DNA of 64,000 bases. Source: Rhizophagus clarus (taxonomy: Eukaryota; Glomeromycota; Glomeromycetes; Glomerales; Glomeraceae). The DNA lies in contig BLAL01000068.1 in NCBI GenBank assembly GCA_015698045.1, forward strand, positions 1,178,001 through 1,242,000, in the 5' to 3' direction. Positions 45,951 to 58,113 of this stretch are shown one piece after another. The position numbers and the translations under genes were made by a program. The notes beneath the pieces are model-generated. The model did not search any database. It was not told the origin of the DNA and saw only the letters and a program-made list of their open reading frames with translations. Every line of letters starts with the position of its first letter. Within the stretch, counting starts at the first letter, position 1.

Positions 45951-46289
45951 ATAATAAAGAAAATTTAATTTTGGTTTTTGTTTTAGTGTAAAGGGTTTTA
46001 TTATAATAAATAAAATGTTAATAAAATATTTTAATATATGTATAAATTTATTGGTGATTGAAATTAAAAAAGTAAAAGATGGAACACTGAAATTATGCTG
46101 AACCATATAAAATTTTTAAAAATATCCATAAATATCTGTAAATATCTGTAAAATCTATGAAAATTATCTGTGAATATAAATTGCTATCCAGATATCTGCA
46201 TATCTGGATGCATATCCAGATAGGTCATCCACAGATATAACTTCTATTGCATAGCAGAACCTCTTATTCATATAACAAAGATTTTTATA

Positions 46290-47634
46290 TATACCACTTG
46301 GATAAAAGTATCTGGACACCTCTGAGATTGCAGATTTGATTACAAATTTTGGGTATTTATTGTATCACTAATTTTTAGCCAAATTAAACATAGTTTTTTT
46401 TAATCGGCTTGCTCAACCCTCCTTTTTTCAATAAAAAAAAATTTGATTATATTTATTTTTTTTTATATGCATAAGTCTAAAAAACTTACCAAATTTGAGC
46501 ATGATGAGATACTAGTTGGTTTATTTAAGATAAATTTAAGTGTTAAGAAAATTGCAGAGGTACTTTTAAAAACTAAATCTACTGTTCAAAATATTATAAA
46601 TAAGTACCGAAAACGTGAGTTAATAACAGTCACATCTCAAAGTGATAGACCATCTATTTTAACTTCACAGAATACTAGAACATTAACTAAAATGGTTAAA
46701 AAAAATAGTTAAACATCACTTGAAGAATTAACTGAAGATTTTAATAATTCTTTACAAATTTCAGTTAGTAGTAAAACTGTTAGCCGTAAGCTTTATAAGA
46801 AAGGTTACTATGGTCGAGTTGGAAAAAAAAACCTTTAGTATTAGAAGTAAATTGAAAAAAAATGTTTGTTTTAGTGTTATGAAAGAAGGAATTGGGTGGA
46901 AGAGTGAAAAAAAGTTATTTTTAGTGATGAATCTCAGTTTGTATTATTCAGTAATGATTTTTTTAAATTTGTATAGCGTAGAGTTGATGAAAGATATAAA
47001 AAAGATTGCCTAATTCCAACTATAAAACAGTTAGCTGGAGTAATGGTATAGAGTTGTTTGTAAGAATAAAATCAGACCTTTAGTATTCATTGAAAGAACA
47101 ATAACCAGTGAAAGATATCTTCAATTACTTAATAATTATCTTCTACATTTTCTTTATGAATTGGGAAATGAAAATAAATATATATTTTAAGATGATAATG
47201 CCCCAGTACACACTGCAGAAATTGTAAAGGATTGAAAAGAAGAAAATTTGGCTAATTGGCTTTTCTGTTCAGCTTAAAGCCCAGATTTGAATCCAATTGA
47301 AAATCTTTGGGATATTTTAAAAAGAAAGGTTCGAATGCATAAACCTCTACAAAAAATAAATGTAAACTTATGAATATTTTGGAAGATGAGTAGTATAAAC
47401 TTGAACCTGAAAAATTAATAAAATTAATAGATAGCATATCAAGAAGGGTTAAAGTTGTAATAAAAAGTAAAGGGAATGTGACAAAATATTAAATAATAAT
47501 TTATTATTTGTATTTTTAAATAAAAATTTTATAGTAATTTTATTAGTAAAAATTTAAGAAATGATCATTAAAACTGATTATATAATATTTTGTAAAATAA
47601 AATATCTGAATATTTTTATCTGGGTGGTGTATAT
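46290..47634 (+). mobile_element. Tc1/mariner element with decayed transposase
   Basis: The left end TATACCACTTGGATAAAAGT (from about 46,290) and the inverse of the right end, TACACCACCCAGATAAAAAT (to about 47,632), form imperfect terminal inverted repeats, and the borders read TA. The transposase begins near 46,443 with an N-terminal helix-turn-helix (KKLTKFEHDEILVGLF, VKKIAEVL, STVQNIINKYRKR). It is then broken by stops at 46,712 and beyond. Landmarks of the DD34E catalytic core survive in fragments: IFSDESQF (about 46,919-46,942), DNAPVHTAE (about 47,193-47,220), and SPDLNPIENLWDILKRKV (about 47,281-47,331). Dead element; it could only move if supplied with transposase. Confidence 0.85.
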
Positions 47635-47659
47635 ATAGAAAGAAAATTTTAATTTCATA

Positions 47660-47805
47660 CGTATATCAAAAAAAATTTTTTACAAAAAATTTTTTTAAAC
47701 TGATACTTCTTTTCTATTATTTTACACATTTTAATTTTATAAATACAATATTGTATTTAATATTTATAAAAAAAATCATGTTTTTATAATAATATTCTCA
47801 AACTC
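47660..47805. repeat. Dispersed repeat, copy 2 (see 4,880-5,035)
   Basis: Same word order as the block at 4,880-5,035. It lies between the Tc1/mariner element and the LINE relic. Confidence 0.6.
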
Positions 47806-47915
47806 TTTCCAGTCACAGCCATTTGACATACTGAGACATGGTGATATTACCATTTTTTGGTTTAAAGAGTATAAACTTTCATATTTACTCAACAAAAAAA
47901 CTTTTTGTTTGAAAC

Positions 47916-50900
47916 ATGGATGATAAGGAATTTGCATCCTCCTTTCTTCAAAATGAAGACAATTACAAAGACGCATTTTCAAATGCAAACAATACTAATA
48001 ATTTTACAAATAAATTTAAAAATTTTATATTATATAGTGATGTCAAGATGGCGGTAAGTCTAAGAAATAAAAGACTAGCTAGTATATTATAGCTCAGCAG
48101 ACTCTTAGAAAAATGTGATATCGCTTTGAAGACAGCATTCCTTACCTCTAACGAAACTACAAAACATCCTGCAATAGTTATATAACAATCACAACATTGT
48201 GACAAGAATCACACCAATAATAACAATAGCATCACAATACATGACCCACCTACTAAGAGATCAACTGATACCATTTTTATAATTGATAAAAATACTATCG
48301 ATTCATCTGTAAATCACCGATTATTATCTCATAATGATACAAAAGAAGACATGGCAGGGGTAGCCCCCTATACAGCACCTACAACTAGAGGACATGTCAC
48401 ACATCACTACTCATGTGACATTTAAACATAAAAAGAGAAAAAGCTTCTTGACCTCCAGCAATCCTCATGGAATTAATAACAATACAGAACTTAAAATGAC
48501 TATTACCCAAAACAACAGTTTGACAACTATGGAAGGAATAACACCCATACCTTCAGCTAGCACTAGCAACTCAGCTGTTATCACTGATCTTATCAATTTA
48601 GAGGTAGTGAGCCTGTAATATAGGATTAATTTAATTTCTTAAAATATGATGCTTAGATAACATTCTTAATATCTAAATGATCTCTGAAGTCTCTCAGAAG
48701 ATATTCTAATAACTGATGTCACATTTGAGTATACAGAATGTATATTATCAGGCTCCCTGACATCATTGGATGAATAAAAATCAGTACCAATACCTGACAA
48801 AATTATTTCAATGATCATTAATCAATTAGATGATCTTAAGATTATCTCAAACTCTACCAACTCTGCATTACAGAGCAGATCATTTGGTTCAGATTTTATT
48901 AATAATCTGGCAAATTTTTTCACTCCTGTACATTCGTTCCTACCTAATATTTACATAGTGGATAATCAGAAGTAGAACAACAATTATGAAATGAGTATTT
49001 CGAACAATAGCAGATAAAATACTAATAAAAAACTGCCAAAAAAACTCCAAAAAAATATTATCAGATATTAAATTTGATGAAAAATCCCATTTCAGCAGAA
49101 ATAACTTGATGCATGCTCCTAAAGAAGACAATGTTATAACTTTTAATGCTTACATTAATTTAAACGATATTGATAATTATTTCCATAATGAAGACAAACT
49201 CACTTATATGGAACTTTTAGCAAGAGACCTTAAGGGTTTTGTAGAAGTTGAAATAGTCAAGGAAGACTAAGAGATTATAGTTAAGAACTCATCGTTCAAG
49301 AGAATGCAGCACATGATACGTATGGTTAATCATAAATGCAAAACCATCCTTTTATGAAATTCAAACTGAAACAATACTATTTGTTAGAAGGAATTAGGGT
49401 GTCTTCCAAAGAATTCAAGATATTAAATGTTCCTAAAGACACTAGTCAAGATGTTATTGAACAAGCCATAATCATACTTATTAGATCTAAACAATTTTAC
49501 ATTAAAAAATTAGGTATCAAACCCTCAAAGAATAATCAGTATACAAATATAATCTTCATTACAATTAAAGATTTAGAAAAATGTAATTTATTGAAAAACA
49601 CATGGTCAATTGAGATTAATCATCACTTTTATAGATTTGCTCCTGCACATGCATCTGAACAAGATTTAATGCATAGAAAATGATATCGTGATGAATTTAT
49701 TGGCTTCGATAAAAATATCACTGCTGATATTATTCACGAGGCCTACATTGCATAAAATTCCAAACATATATTCTGCCAATCAGATGACAAATACATAATC
49801 AAATTTGAATCAGAAGTAGATCTATTTAACACATGTAATAAAACTGTTCATTTTAGAAACTACATCTAGAGGATCACCTTGCAATTACGAAATAAATTAG
49901 ATTAAAAGAAAAACTAAACTGGCAAAGAAAGATCCTTCAATTGTGCAATATAATAACATTGTAAAGTTTACTTAGGATAAGAAATCAAAATATGTTAAAG
50001 TAACGTACAAAGAATTTGAAACTAATCATGTCGTTCCTAAGCTAACTAGATATTCATACAAATTTAGAAGATCAAAACCTAAATGGGATAAAGAAAAATT
50101 GTCACCAGCTTATCATACTCCAGGTACACAAGCGAACAGGATACCATTAGGCAAACCTGCCAAAATAGGCTCACAATGCTCTGAAGACAATTATACAACC
50201 CTTTCAGCCTCCAATTCTCACATGGCCTCCTTCACCTCTTAAATTGATGGGATTATGGAAAAGTCCATGAGTTTGTGTTAAGCACAAACTTACAGGCTAT
50301 TCTCCATTTTCTGGGACAACTGCATTAGTGATCACTGAGGGGGCTTGTTAGGATCCTTAATTATTCCTCCGCATAATACAACTATCACTCCTAATAACAC
50401 ACAAATAGACAGCATGATCAGCTTACAATTCAATCAAGACATTAAAATTTTTTTGGCCTGAAACTGCATAAAATTTGAACAGCAAGCAGAACTTTACACA
50501 AACTCAGCTGAAATATCAGAAAACTTTTATTTATCACTTAATATAGCAACGCATAATATTAATAGATGTGGCACTGAAAAAATATTTTACAAATTAGATT
50601 TTCTCTTAACATATATGAAATTAAACAATATTGACATCCTCACCTTAACTAAAACAAACATAAACGCGATAAAAGGTAAAGCATTAGCCCACAGTATAAA
50701 TGATCACAATTACCACATCATATTTGGAAATAAACAATCAGATAAAATCAAAGAATCAGGCACAGCTATTATTATTAGTTAAAAATATTTCCATCACCTT
50801 TATAAAGTCAATAAAATATCTCTGTTCATCACTAGAGTTAAATTATTATTCTCTAAAGTGAAATATGGATATGGGCTGTATATGTAATGCCACAAAACAA

Positions 50901-51105
50901 ATAATCTATCTTATTAGAAGTTAGTACTTTGATTAGAAAAAACATTTGTAATCAAAAGAATCTAAACCAACAAATTTTACACCTTGTTACTAGTAATTTT
51001 AATAAAATGTTAGATCTCATCGTGGACAGATTCTCTATCTTATTTCACACAAATGACTCACATAATTCCACTTTCTTTTCTGAACTAAAGATTAAAACCA
51101 GTTAA
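47916..51105 (+). pseudogene. LINE (non-LTR retrotransposon) relic: ORF1-like and endonuclease, no reverse transcriptase
   Basis: A start at 47,916 (MDDKEFASSFLQNEDNY) opens an ORF1-like region broken by many stops. A 115-codon open piece at 49,336-49,683 contains IFITIKDLEKCNLLKNTWSI, an RRM-like or gag-like fold often seen before endonuclease in fungal LINEs. The endonuclease follows as LNIATHNINRCGTEKIFYKL (about 50,536-50,595) and NNIDILTLTKTNINAIKG. Later comes a TSNFNKMLDLIVDRFS piece (about 50,991-51,040) corresponding to the GDFN region of the AP-endonuclease (EEP) fold. No reverse transcriptase follows; the next sequence belongs to a hAT element, so the 3' half seems to be missing or displaced. 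Confidence 0.7.
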
Positions 51106-51337
51106 TGATCACCCAGGTCACCTGCATCAAATCAGGTTGACACAAGTCAATATTTGGAAACCTGAATATCTGTGTTAAATTCACCCAGTTTGCAAACCAG
51201 GTTGACAATCCACCCTATATGCATGTGAAAATTAACTAATTTAAGCTTTTAACGAACTTTTTCAAAAATAGCCCCTTCAGTTCTTCACAGGTTTACCACT
51301 TTACTTATAACATATCCTCTAATACTTTCTAAATTTA

Positions 51338-54237
51338 ATGTTTAGCATATTTACAATAGATGATTATATTTGGGATTATCTTTCTAATACAGGTTCAGAA
51401 ATGGATAGTACTTTTGATGATATATCTACCAGTTCTGATAGAGCAGCTTCAACAGCCTCCTCTATAGCGTCATCTTCAATAGTCTCTCTTGATAAAGATC
51501 AACTACATGCTGCAAAAAAGTGAAATTATATAAACCAAAACGTAAATATACTAAAACTAGTTGGGTGTAGTAATATATGATCCAAGAAAACGAGTATGAT
51601 ATTTGTCAAGTTCTGGTTATGAATATGCAAAATGAAAAAATATGTTGTGGTCAGCGATTTTTGCATGATAGATCTACAGGAAACATGGCAAACCATCTTT
51701 GTGGAAAGCATAGCATTTATAAGGGAATAGATAAGGTAATCCAAATCATTTTTTAACAAAGATTATATTTTTGTATGAAAATCATTTCTTAATTAAAAGT
51801 TTTTGCAAGTTTCAAGTATCAGCCACATGCATATTAAAAATATTTAAATTTTTTATTCATTTAATTACAGTAAACAGATAAATCAATTCAACTAACTGTA
51901 CCTAGAGCTCTGATCGGTTTGGTTTGGTTCAGTTTTTGCAAAAACTGATACCGAATCAAATTAATTGGTATCAGTATTAATGATTACTGAAACCGATCGG
52001 TAATTACTGAAAACTGAACTGATTTACTGAATGTTTTTAGTAAAAAAATGTTTTGCAACGTTTAGCAAAAAAAGTTGCGAAACGATTTTTTCTTATCAAA
52101 TCATTCATAAAAAAATGTTTCGCAACGTTTTTTTATTAAAGTAACAAAAAAAATGTTGCGAGACATTTTTTTATATTAAATCGTTTTATAAAAACGTTTT
52201 GCAACGTTTTTAAATAAAAAGGAAAATAATGTTGCAAAACGTTGTTTTCTATATTAAATTTCTGATGTAAAAAACGTTTCGCAATGTTTTTTACAAGTTT
52301 CGCAAAAATAACGTTGCGAAACATTATTTTTTTATATCAAACGCTTATATAAAAAATGTTTCACAATGTTTTTTACAATGTTCGCAAAAATAACGTTGTA
52401 AAACGTTATTTTTCATATTAAATTGTTTATGTAAAAAACGTTTCGCAACATTTTTTACAAGTTCTGCAAAAATAACATTGTGAAATATTATTTTTTTTAT
52501 CAAATCGTTTATGCAAAAAACGTTGCGAAATGTTATTTTTTATATCATATGTTTATGTAAAAAACGTTTTGCAACATTTTTTTTAACTACATTATTTAAT
52601 AAAAAGATGTTTTTCTTATAAAAAAAAAATGTTTTTATTATCAGTAAATCAGTTCAGTAAATTGCAAAACTGATACTGAAACTGAAAGTTTCAGTTCGAT
52701 AAATCATAAAACCGAAACTGCTCTGATACTGAAACCAGTCGATACAGTTCGGTAATTACCAAAACTGATCAGAGCCCTAACTGTACCACAAGTAATGGAA
52801 AAAGCAAGAGTTAAACCACATAAAAAACCACAAAATCAAGAAATTAGGCAAGCTATTGCTGAATAGATCACTATTGACAATCTTCCAATTAATGTTATTC
52901 AAGGCAAAGGTTACCAAAAAATGATGTTAACTCTTGATTCTGCATTTACGATTTCATCTAATAAAAGACTAAAAAAAGAAATTAATACTGGATATACAAA
53001 TGCAATTGAAGAATTAAAGATATTACTTGAAAATACTTGCAAGTCGGCTTCTTTAACAACTGACCTTTGAACAGCTAAAAGTAAACATGAGTATATCAGT
53101 GTAACTTTGCATTGGTTGTCAGAGCATTTTAAAGTATATGATTGTCTTCTTTGCATAGAACATATGCAATATCCTCATACTGGAACAAATATTGTATCCT
53201 TTTTAAAAAAAAAGGTAGCTGAATTTGGATTGGAAGGAAAAATTACTTGTGTTGTAACGGATAATGGAAGTAACATGGTTAATGCAATTAATTAATGGAA
53301 TGGTGTTAAATGCTTACCTTGTGCTGCTCACACCCTACAACTTTCAATTAATCATGCATTTCAAAAAACTAACATTTATATTAAGTGAATTAAGCGTCTA
53401 GTACATTTTTTTACAAGCTTTCCCAAGTAAAGTGAACACCTTGATAACACCCAAAGGGAATGTCAGAGGCATAATAATACATCTTTACAAGATATTTCTG
53501 ATAATTCTAGTGATGATGATTCTAATGATGGTGATGATAGCACAAATAAACCCTCATTAAACATCTTAACTAATCCACAAAAACCAATTTTGCGAAATAT
53601 TGCTGATACAAAGACCAGATGGAACTTCAAATACCATTCCTGAAATCGCTTATTAAAATTACATAAAGCAATTGAATGGCTAGATGCAACGTTGCTTTTA
53701 TCTAATAATCATGATGATCGTGTGGATAGGAGAAAACTTAAAAAGCAGCTTTTATTATCTTATGAATGGAGCTTATTAAAACAAATTGTGAATTTATTAG
53801 AGCCGTTTGAAGATGCCACTACATATTTTAGTGGAACATTCTATACTACTTTATCAATTATTTATCCTTTAATTTAAGTTCTCAAATTTAAATATGCTGA
53901 AAATGATGATAACAATGATGATGATTCAGAAATAGAACAAGGTAAATTGGTGTTGTTTTATTATCATTTATCATATAATTATTTTTTATTTTAAAATTAT
54001 ATTGCTAACTAATTATTATTTATTTTATAGATGCTCCAAATTTTCGGCATGAAGAATCAGATGAAGAAAGCGAATTAAGTGATAGTGATGAAGACAACCT
54101 GAAGCTTAATACTTTAGAGCAATCAACATCACATCACTACCAAACTTGATCTAAGATAGCAGCATCAATTATCCAACCTGCACAAGATATTCTTAAAATA
54201 ATGAAAAAGACTATTTATAATTCCTTGTTTGTCTATT
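51338..54237 (+). pseudogene. hAT transposase pseudogene 1, split by a MITE
   Basis: The N-terminus (51,338) starts MFSIFTIDDYIWDYL and is Ser-rich. A BED zinc finger follows with several breaks (Cys-Cys and His-His spacing seen in ICCGQRFLHDRSTG and MANHLCGKHSIYKG, 51,640-51,725). After the MITE at 51,903-52,779, the catalytic part resumes: TVPQVMEKARVKPHKKP, TAKSKHEYISVTLHWL, then CVVTDNGSNMVNAIN with the catalytic-type Asp, LPCAAHTLQLSINHAF (hAT CAAH motif) and RNIADTKTRWNFKYHS. In-frame stops occur, for example near 52,864, 53,068, 53,293, 53,387 and 53,641. A last intron-like gap (53,942-54,030) is followed by an acidic exon. The dimerisation domain is missing. Confidence 0.82.
51903..52779. 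mobile_element. MITE 1 (hAT-type), 877 bp, inserted in hAT pseudogene 1
   Basis: It begins TAGAGCTCTGATCGGTTT and ends so that its inverse reads TAGGGCTCTGATCAGTTT, an 18-base terminal inverted repeat with two mismatches. It is flanked by perfect 8-bp copies of ACTGTACC at 51,895-51,902 and 52,780-52,787, the hAT target-duplication length. Removing it and one duplicate restores the host frame across the junction. Subterminal parts (51,920-52,030; 52,640-52,770) are full of CGGT, ACTGAA and AAACTGA words. The middle (52,030-52,600) is an array of AACGTTTCGCAACGTT-type palindromes. It encodes nothing. Confidence 0.9.
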
Positions 54238-54259
54238 AAAATGAACCTATAATGATTGC

Positions 54260-54570
54260 ACTAGTCGAAAAAGAACAATTTGGCCTAAATTTGACCAGGT
54301 TGAATATAGGTCAAATGATGATCTAACCTATGTCAAATTAAGGCTAATTTTTTTAGCGCATTTAGGGTGCTAATTGTCTCAAATTCAGAAAGAAAATTTA
54401 ACCATCATTTTACCTGTATTAGGACATTATTACATATTTATTCGACCCTAAAAAAAACTATATTCGACTACTGTATGTAATCTGAATATAATTGATAAAT
54501 AGGTCAAACTAGAGTTTTTTCAAAGTCGAATAATAAAGCATCATTTTGTATTTTATAAGCAAATAAAAAC
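54260..54570. repeat. GGTCAAA-rich block with short inverted ends
   Basis: TAGTCGAA at 54,263 and TTCGACTA at 54,464 form an 8-bp inverted pair. GGTCAAA/TTTGACC words recur between and just outside (54,291, 54,308, 54,501). It could be the right subterminal region of hAT element 1, whose left side (51,107-51,220) has CAGGTTGAC and CAGGTCACC words. Confidence 0.4.
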
Positions 54571-54680
54571 CATTTATTTTATATATATTGACATATATAG
54601 TATATAGTAATATAAGATAATTATATAAACCAACCCGCATATGATCAACCATACAATAATCATAAGACTCATAAACCAAT

Positions 54681-54770
54681 CATAATTATATAAACCAAAA
54701 AAAAAAATATAAAATATCCAGTAATAATTATATAACCAAAAAAAAAAATATAAAATATACTAATAATATT
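54681..54770. repeat. Two-copy tandem duplication of about 45 bp
   Basis: ATAATTATATAAACCAAAAAAA...ATATAAAATAT is repeated at 54,679-54,718 and 54,725-54,762, one copy with an extra base. Low complexity, no function apparent. Confidence 0.5.
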
Positions 54771-55079
54771 TGTCTACTTTGAAGATTTCATGGAGTTCTT
54801 CGTCTTCTGTAGCTCTTCCTTTTCCTTTTTACTTTTTTTTAGCTTTTTGTTGCTAATATGATACAACATATGATAAAACAAAAAAAAAATTTTTTTATAC
54901 ACACTTTTTTATGTTTTTTTTAACAATTTAAAAATAATATTTAACTCTTAAAATTAGATCACATTTATTTAAAATAAAATGCGAAACCAACTACAAAGTA
55001 CAAATAAAGAAACTTTTATTCTTTATATTAATAAAATTCTATCAAAAAACATCAAGATTTAGGATGAATATTCTCAACA

Positions 55080-58000
55080 AATGATGCATTTTTCAAGCCT
55101 ACTAAATAATTCAGGGTGTAGGCGTGTTCTTTTAGCTGTCAAAAGATTTCCTGCACAATTGAACAACCTCTCACTGGGTGTGAAAGTAACTGATATAGAA
55201 AGATACATTCAAGCTAACTTTGAAAGAATTGAAACCTGTTCCTTATGCTCATACCACCAAATAAAAGGATCAGAATGTATATTCATTTCTGGTAAAGATA
55301 AGTAAATGGTTACTTCATTTTCATGCTATAAGGAGCACCATTCAAAGATTATAAGTAAAGACTTTCTGTCAGATTGTATTGATGGAAAAGTAATAGGTGT
55401 TTGATTAATATTCTCTAATGTGGAATCATCTTTAACCTCAACATACTTTCTTTCTAATAATTCTTTTGCACTATTACAGATTTTCTCATTATCAACAAAG
55501 TCAAGTGATTTAATCCTAGGATCAAGTAATACTAAAATAAGAATTTCTGCTTCCTTCCGATCCCAATATAATTCTATCGCATTATACAAATCAAGCTTTA
55601 CTTGTTCCAATATATTTTGAGTTTCTAATGGCTTATTTATATTCAGCTTTTTTCCAAGTGTATTTTGCGCATTTTCTGCTAGCTCACCTTCCTTTTCATC
55701 CTCAAAACATTAATGTATTCACATTCATATTGGTTTGTAGTCTTGTGTTCTTTGGTCTTATTCGTTTCTTAACTTCCTTTAACATTGGACTCATTATACT
55801 ATGAGTTATATACTTACTCCCTTCTAATTGTTCTGTAGCTAAGGATGGTGCCGCAATTGATTTATCAAATCCGCAATATTGCGGATTTTGGAGTTGAATT
55901 GCGGTTAGTGAACCGCAATTCCGCAATTCACCTGATCGGTTTTGGCAGTTTACCGAACCGATTTAATAAAAAAAATGTTTACGCAACGTTTTTTTAATTA
56001 ATTTAACGAAAAAATGTTGCGAAATGTTTTTTCAAAGTATTTTAATTAATAAAAAACGTTTCGCAACGTTTTTTTAATTAATTTAAAGAAAAAATGTTGT
56101 GAAACGTTTTTTCAAAGTATTTTAATTAATAAAAAGCATTTCGCAACGTTTTTTTAATTAATTTAAAGAAAAAACATTGCGAAACGTTTTTTCAAAGTAT
56201 ATTTAATTAAAAAAAACGTTTCGCAACATTTTTTAATTAATTTAAAGAAAAAACGTTGCGAAACATTTTTTCAAAGTATATTTAATTAAAAAAAACGTTT
56301 CGCAACATTTTTTTAATTAATTTAAAGAAAAAATGTTGTGAAACGTTTTTTCAAAGTATATTTTAATTAAAAAAAACGTTTCACAACGTTTTTTTGGATT
56401 GCTTTAGCGAAATTGCAATTCCGCAAATGTATCGCAATTCCGCAAATGTGCCGCAATTCCGCAATTATTCCGCAATTGAATTGCGGTACTTTGCGGAATT
56501 GCGGAATATTTGCGGAATTGCGGACAATTGCGGATTGCGGAATTGCGGATATTTAGGTTTAAAAATCCGCAATGTTCCGCAATACCGTAAATCACAATTA
56601 TTCCGCAATTGCTTATTTGCGGCACCATCCTTATCTGTAGCATCAGCAAATTCTTCTAAAACTCTACATAAATTGCTTAACAATTCCCATTCATTGTTAG
56701 TTAACATAATTTTAACCAATCAACAACCATCTTTTTTTGAATCATTGTCATTGGCAATTAGTAATGTTGTTACTAAGATGTTAATATATGGTTTAATTTC
56801 CAACAACCTTGTCCAGGCTAATAAGAAACTTGAATTCCATCAAGTTGCAACATCTGCAATGCAGTGCTGCAAGTATGTACTTGTTTTACCTGGATTCTAA
56901 AAAAAAAAAAATTAATAAATTTTTTACAATATTAAACATTAGAAGGTGTTGACATACTACTTGATTTTTGGTCTGAATAGATATTTGAATATTTTCTAGC
57001 CTTTCTGATTGCTTTGGTCTCATAAAAAAATCTATCAGCCATTTTGCTCTTAATACAAGTAGTCTTACACATGCAAGTCCATTCCCAATGATCAATTGTA
57101 AAGTATGAGCAGTGCAAGACTGCCAGGTAATATTTGGAGAGATAGAATTCATAATTTTTACTGCCTTCTTCATGTTCGTGCCATTGTCTGTAACAATTAC
57201 ATTAACTTTTTCTCTTAATTTCCATTGATCTAGTATTTCAAATAAAGTGTTACTAATGTGTTCAGTGGTATGTGAATAACGAACATAAGCAACTGCAAGA
57301 ACAAGCTCATAAAGTTAGAATTTTTTATCTAAAAAGCAACATGTAATTCAATATAGCCCTGTCTATTTCAAGCAGTCCATAAGTCAGTAATTAAATTGAC
57401 TGAAATTGCATGATTTTCAATATATTCTTTAATTTGGGAAAGTGTGTGATTGTATGCATGATGGATAATTTGTTTTACTAATTTAACATCAAGTACAATG
57501 AATGCTGGGTCTAAATCTTATAAGAGTTTCTAAAACTTTTCACTTTGAACAACTTTAAGTAGAATTAGATCATTAATAAACCAATTAACAAGTGATTAGC
57601 GCAATTCTTGCTGCTTTGCATCTTTATATAATCTCACAATTTTTGTATTAGTAATGGTAGTTTGAACCTTTTATGAGCAAAATAATAATTATAATTTGTT
57701 TTTTATTAATTTAATTATAAAAAAAAATACTGAACATACCAGTCTTCCTTCTACTTATGTATTTTCAGTAATTTGATGTGATCCAACAAGATATGAAATG
57801 AGGTTACTTGTTGAATTTTCACTTAAATAACGTCGTCCACATATCTTTTTATCAGTTACTTTAACTGAACATTCAGCACCAATTTTTCTGTTATCAAGCA
57901 GTATAGGATCGCACCACTGTCACACCCAACTTTTATACTTATCTGTTTTATTAAGTGTTTCCTTTTTTAACAGTGTTCTTTAACGTTATACTTTTTGACC

Positions 58001-58113
58001 GTTTATTTGAAGGGTTAAAAAAAGGTTCAGTTGCATCAGGTTCTGTTATGTTAGAACCTTCTCTTTCAATATCATAATCACTTAAAGGTATATGTTGATT
58101 TGTTTTTTCAGTC
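55080..58113 (-). pseudogene. hAT transposase pseudogene 2, split by a MITE
   Basis: On the minus strand, a start near 58,113 (MTEKTNQHIPLSDYDIE) leads to a BED-finger remnant (KICGRRYLSENSTSNL, 57,780-57,850). The core follows: NMKKAVKIMNSISPNITWQS and CTAHTLQLIIGNGLA (57,060-57,180) carry the hAT C.AH motif. ANNEWELLSNL-like text (56,640-56,720) lies before the MITE, and TEQLEGSKYITHSIMSP (55,780-55,830) after it. A DPRIKSLDF segment (55,490-55,515) and a dimerisation domain remnant with SVTFTPSERLF.CAGNLL (55,130-55,195) end the gene. Stops and frameshifts are scattered through it. An ATCTG-rich block at 58,390-58,560 is probably its 5' terminus. Confidence 0.82.
55840..56633. mobile_element. 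MITE 2 (hAT-type), 794 bp, inserted in hAT pseudogene 2
   Basis: Its left end TAAGGATGGTGCCGCAA is the exact inverse complement of its right end (17 of 17 bases). It is flanked by perfect 8-bp copies of TCTGTAGC at 55,832-55,839 and 56,634-56,641. Both arms (55,850-55,945; 56,395-56,620) are crowded with TTGCGGAATTGCGG-type words in both orientations. The middle (55,970-56,395) is an array of AACGTTTCGCAACGTTTT palindromes. No protein is encoded; open frames across it (such as 56,394-56,900) are products of the repeats. Confidence 0.93.

Noticed and set aside
56394-56900. 168-codon plus-strand frame
   Set aside because: It is a translation of the TTGCGGAATTGCGG words of MITE 2 followed by the antisense of the hAT pseudogene.
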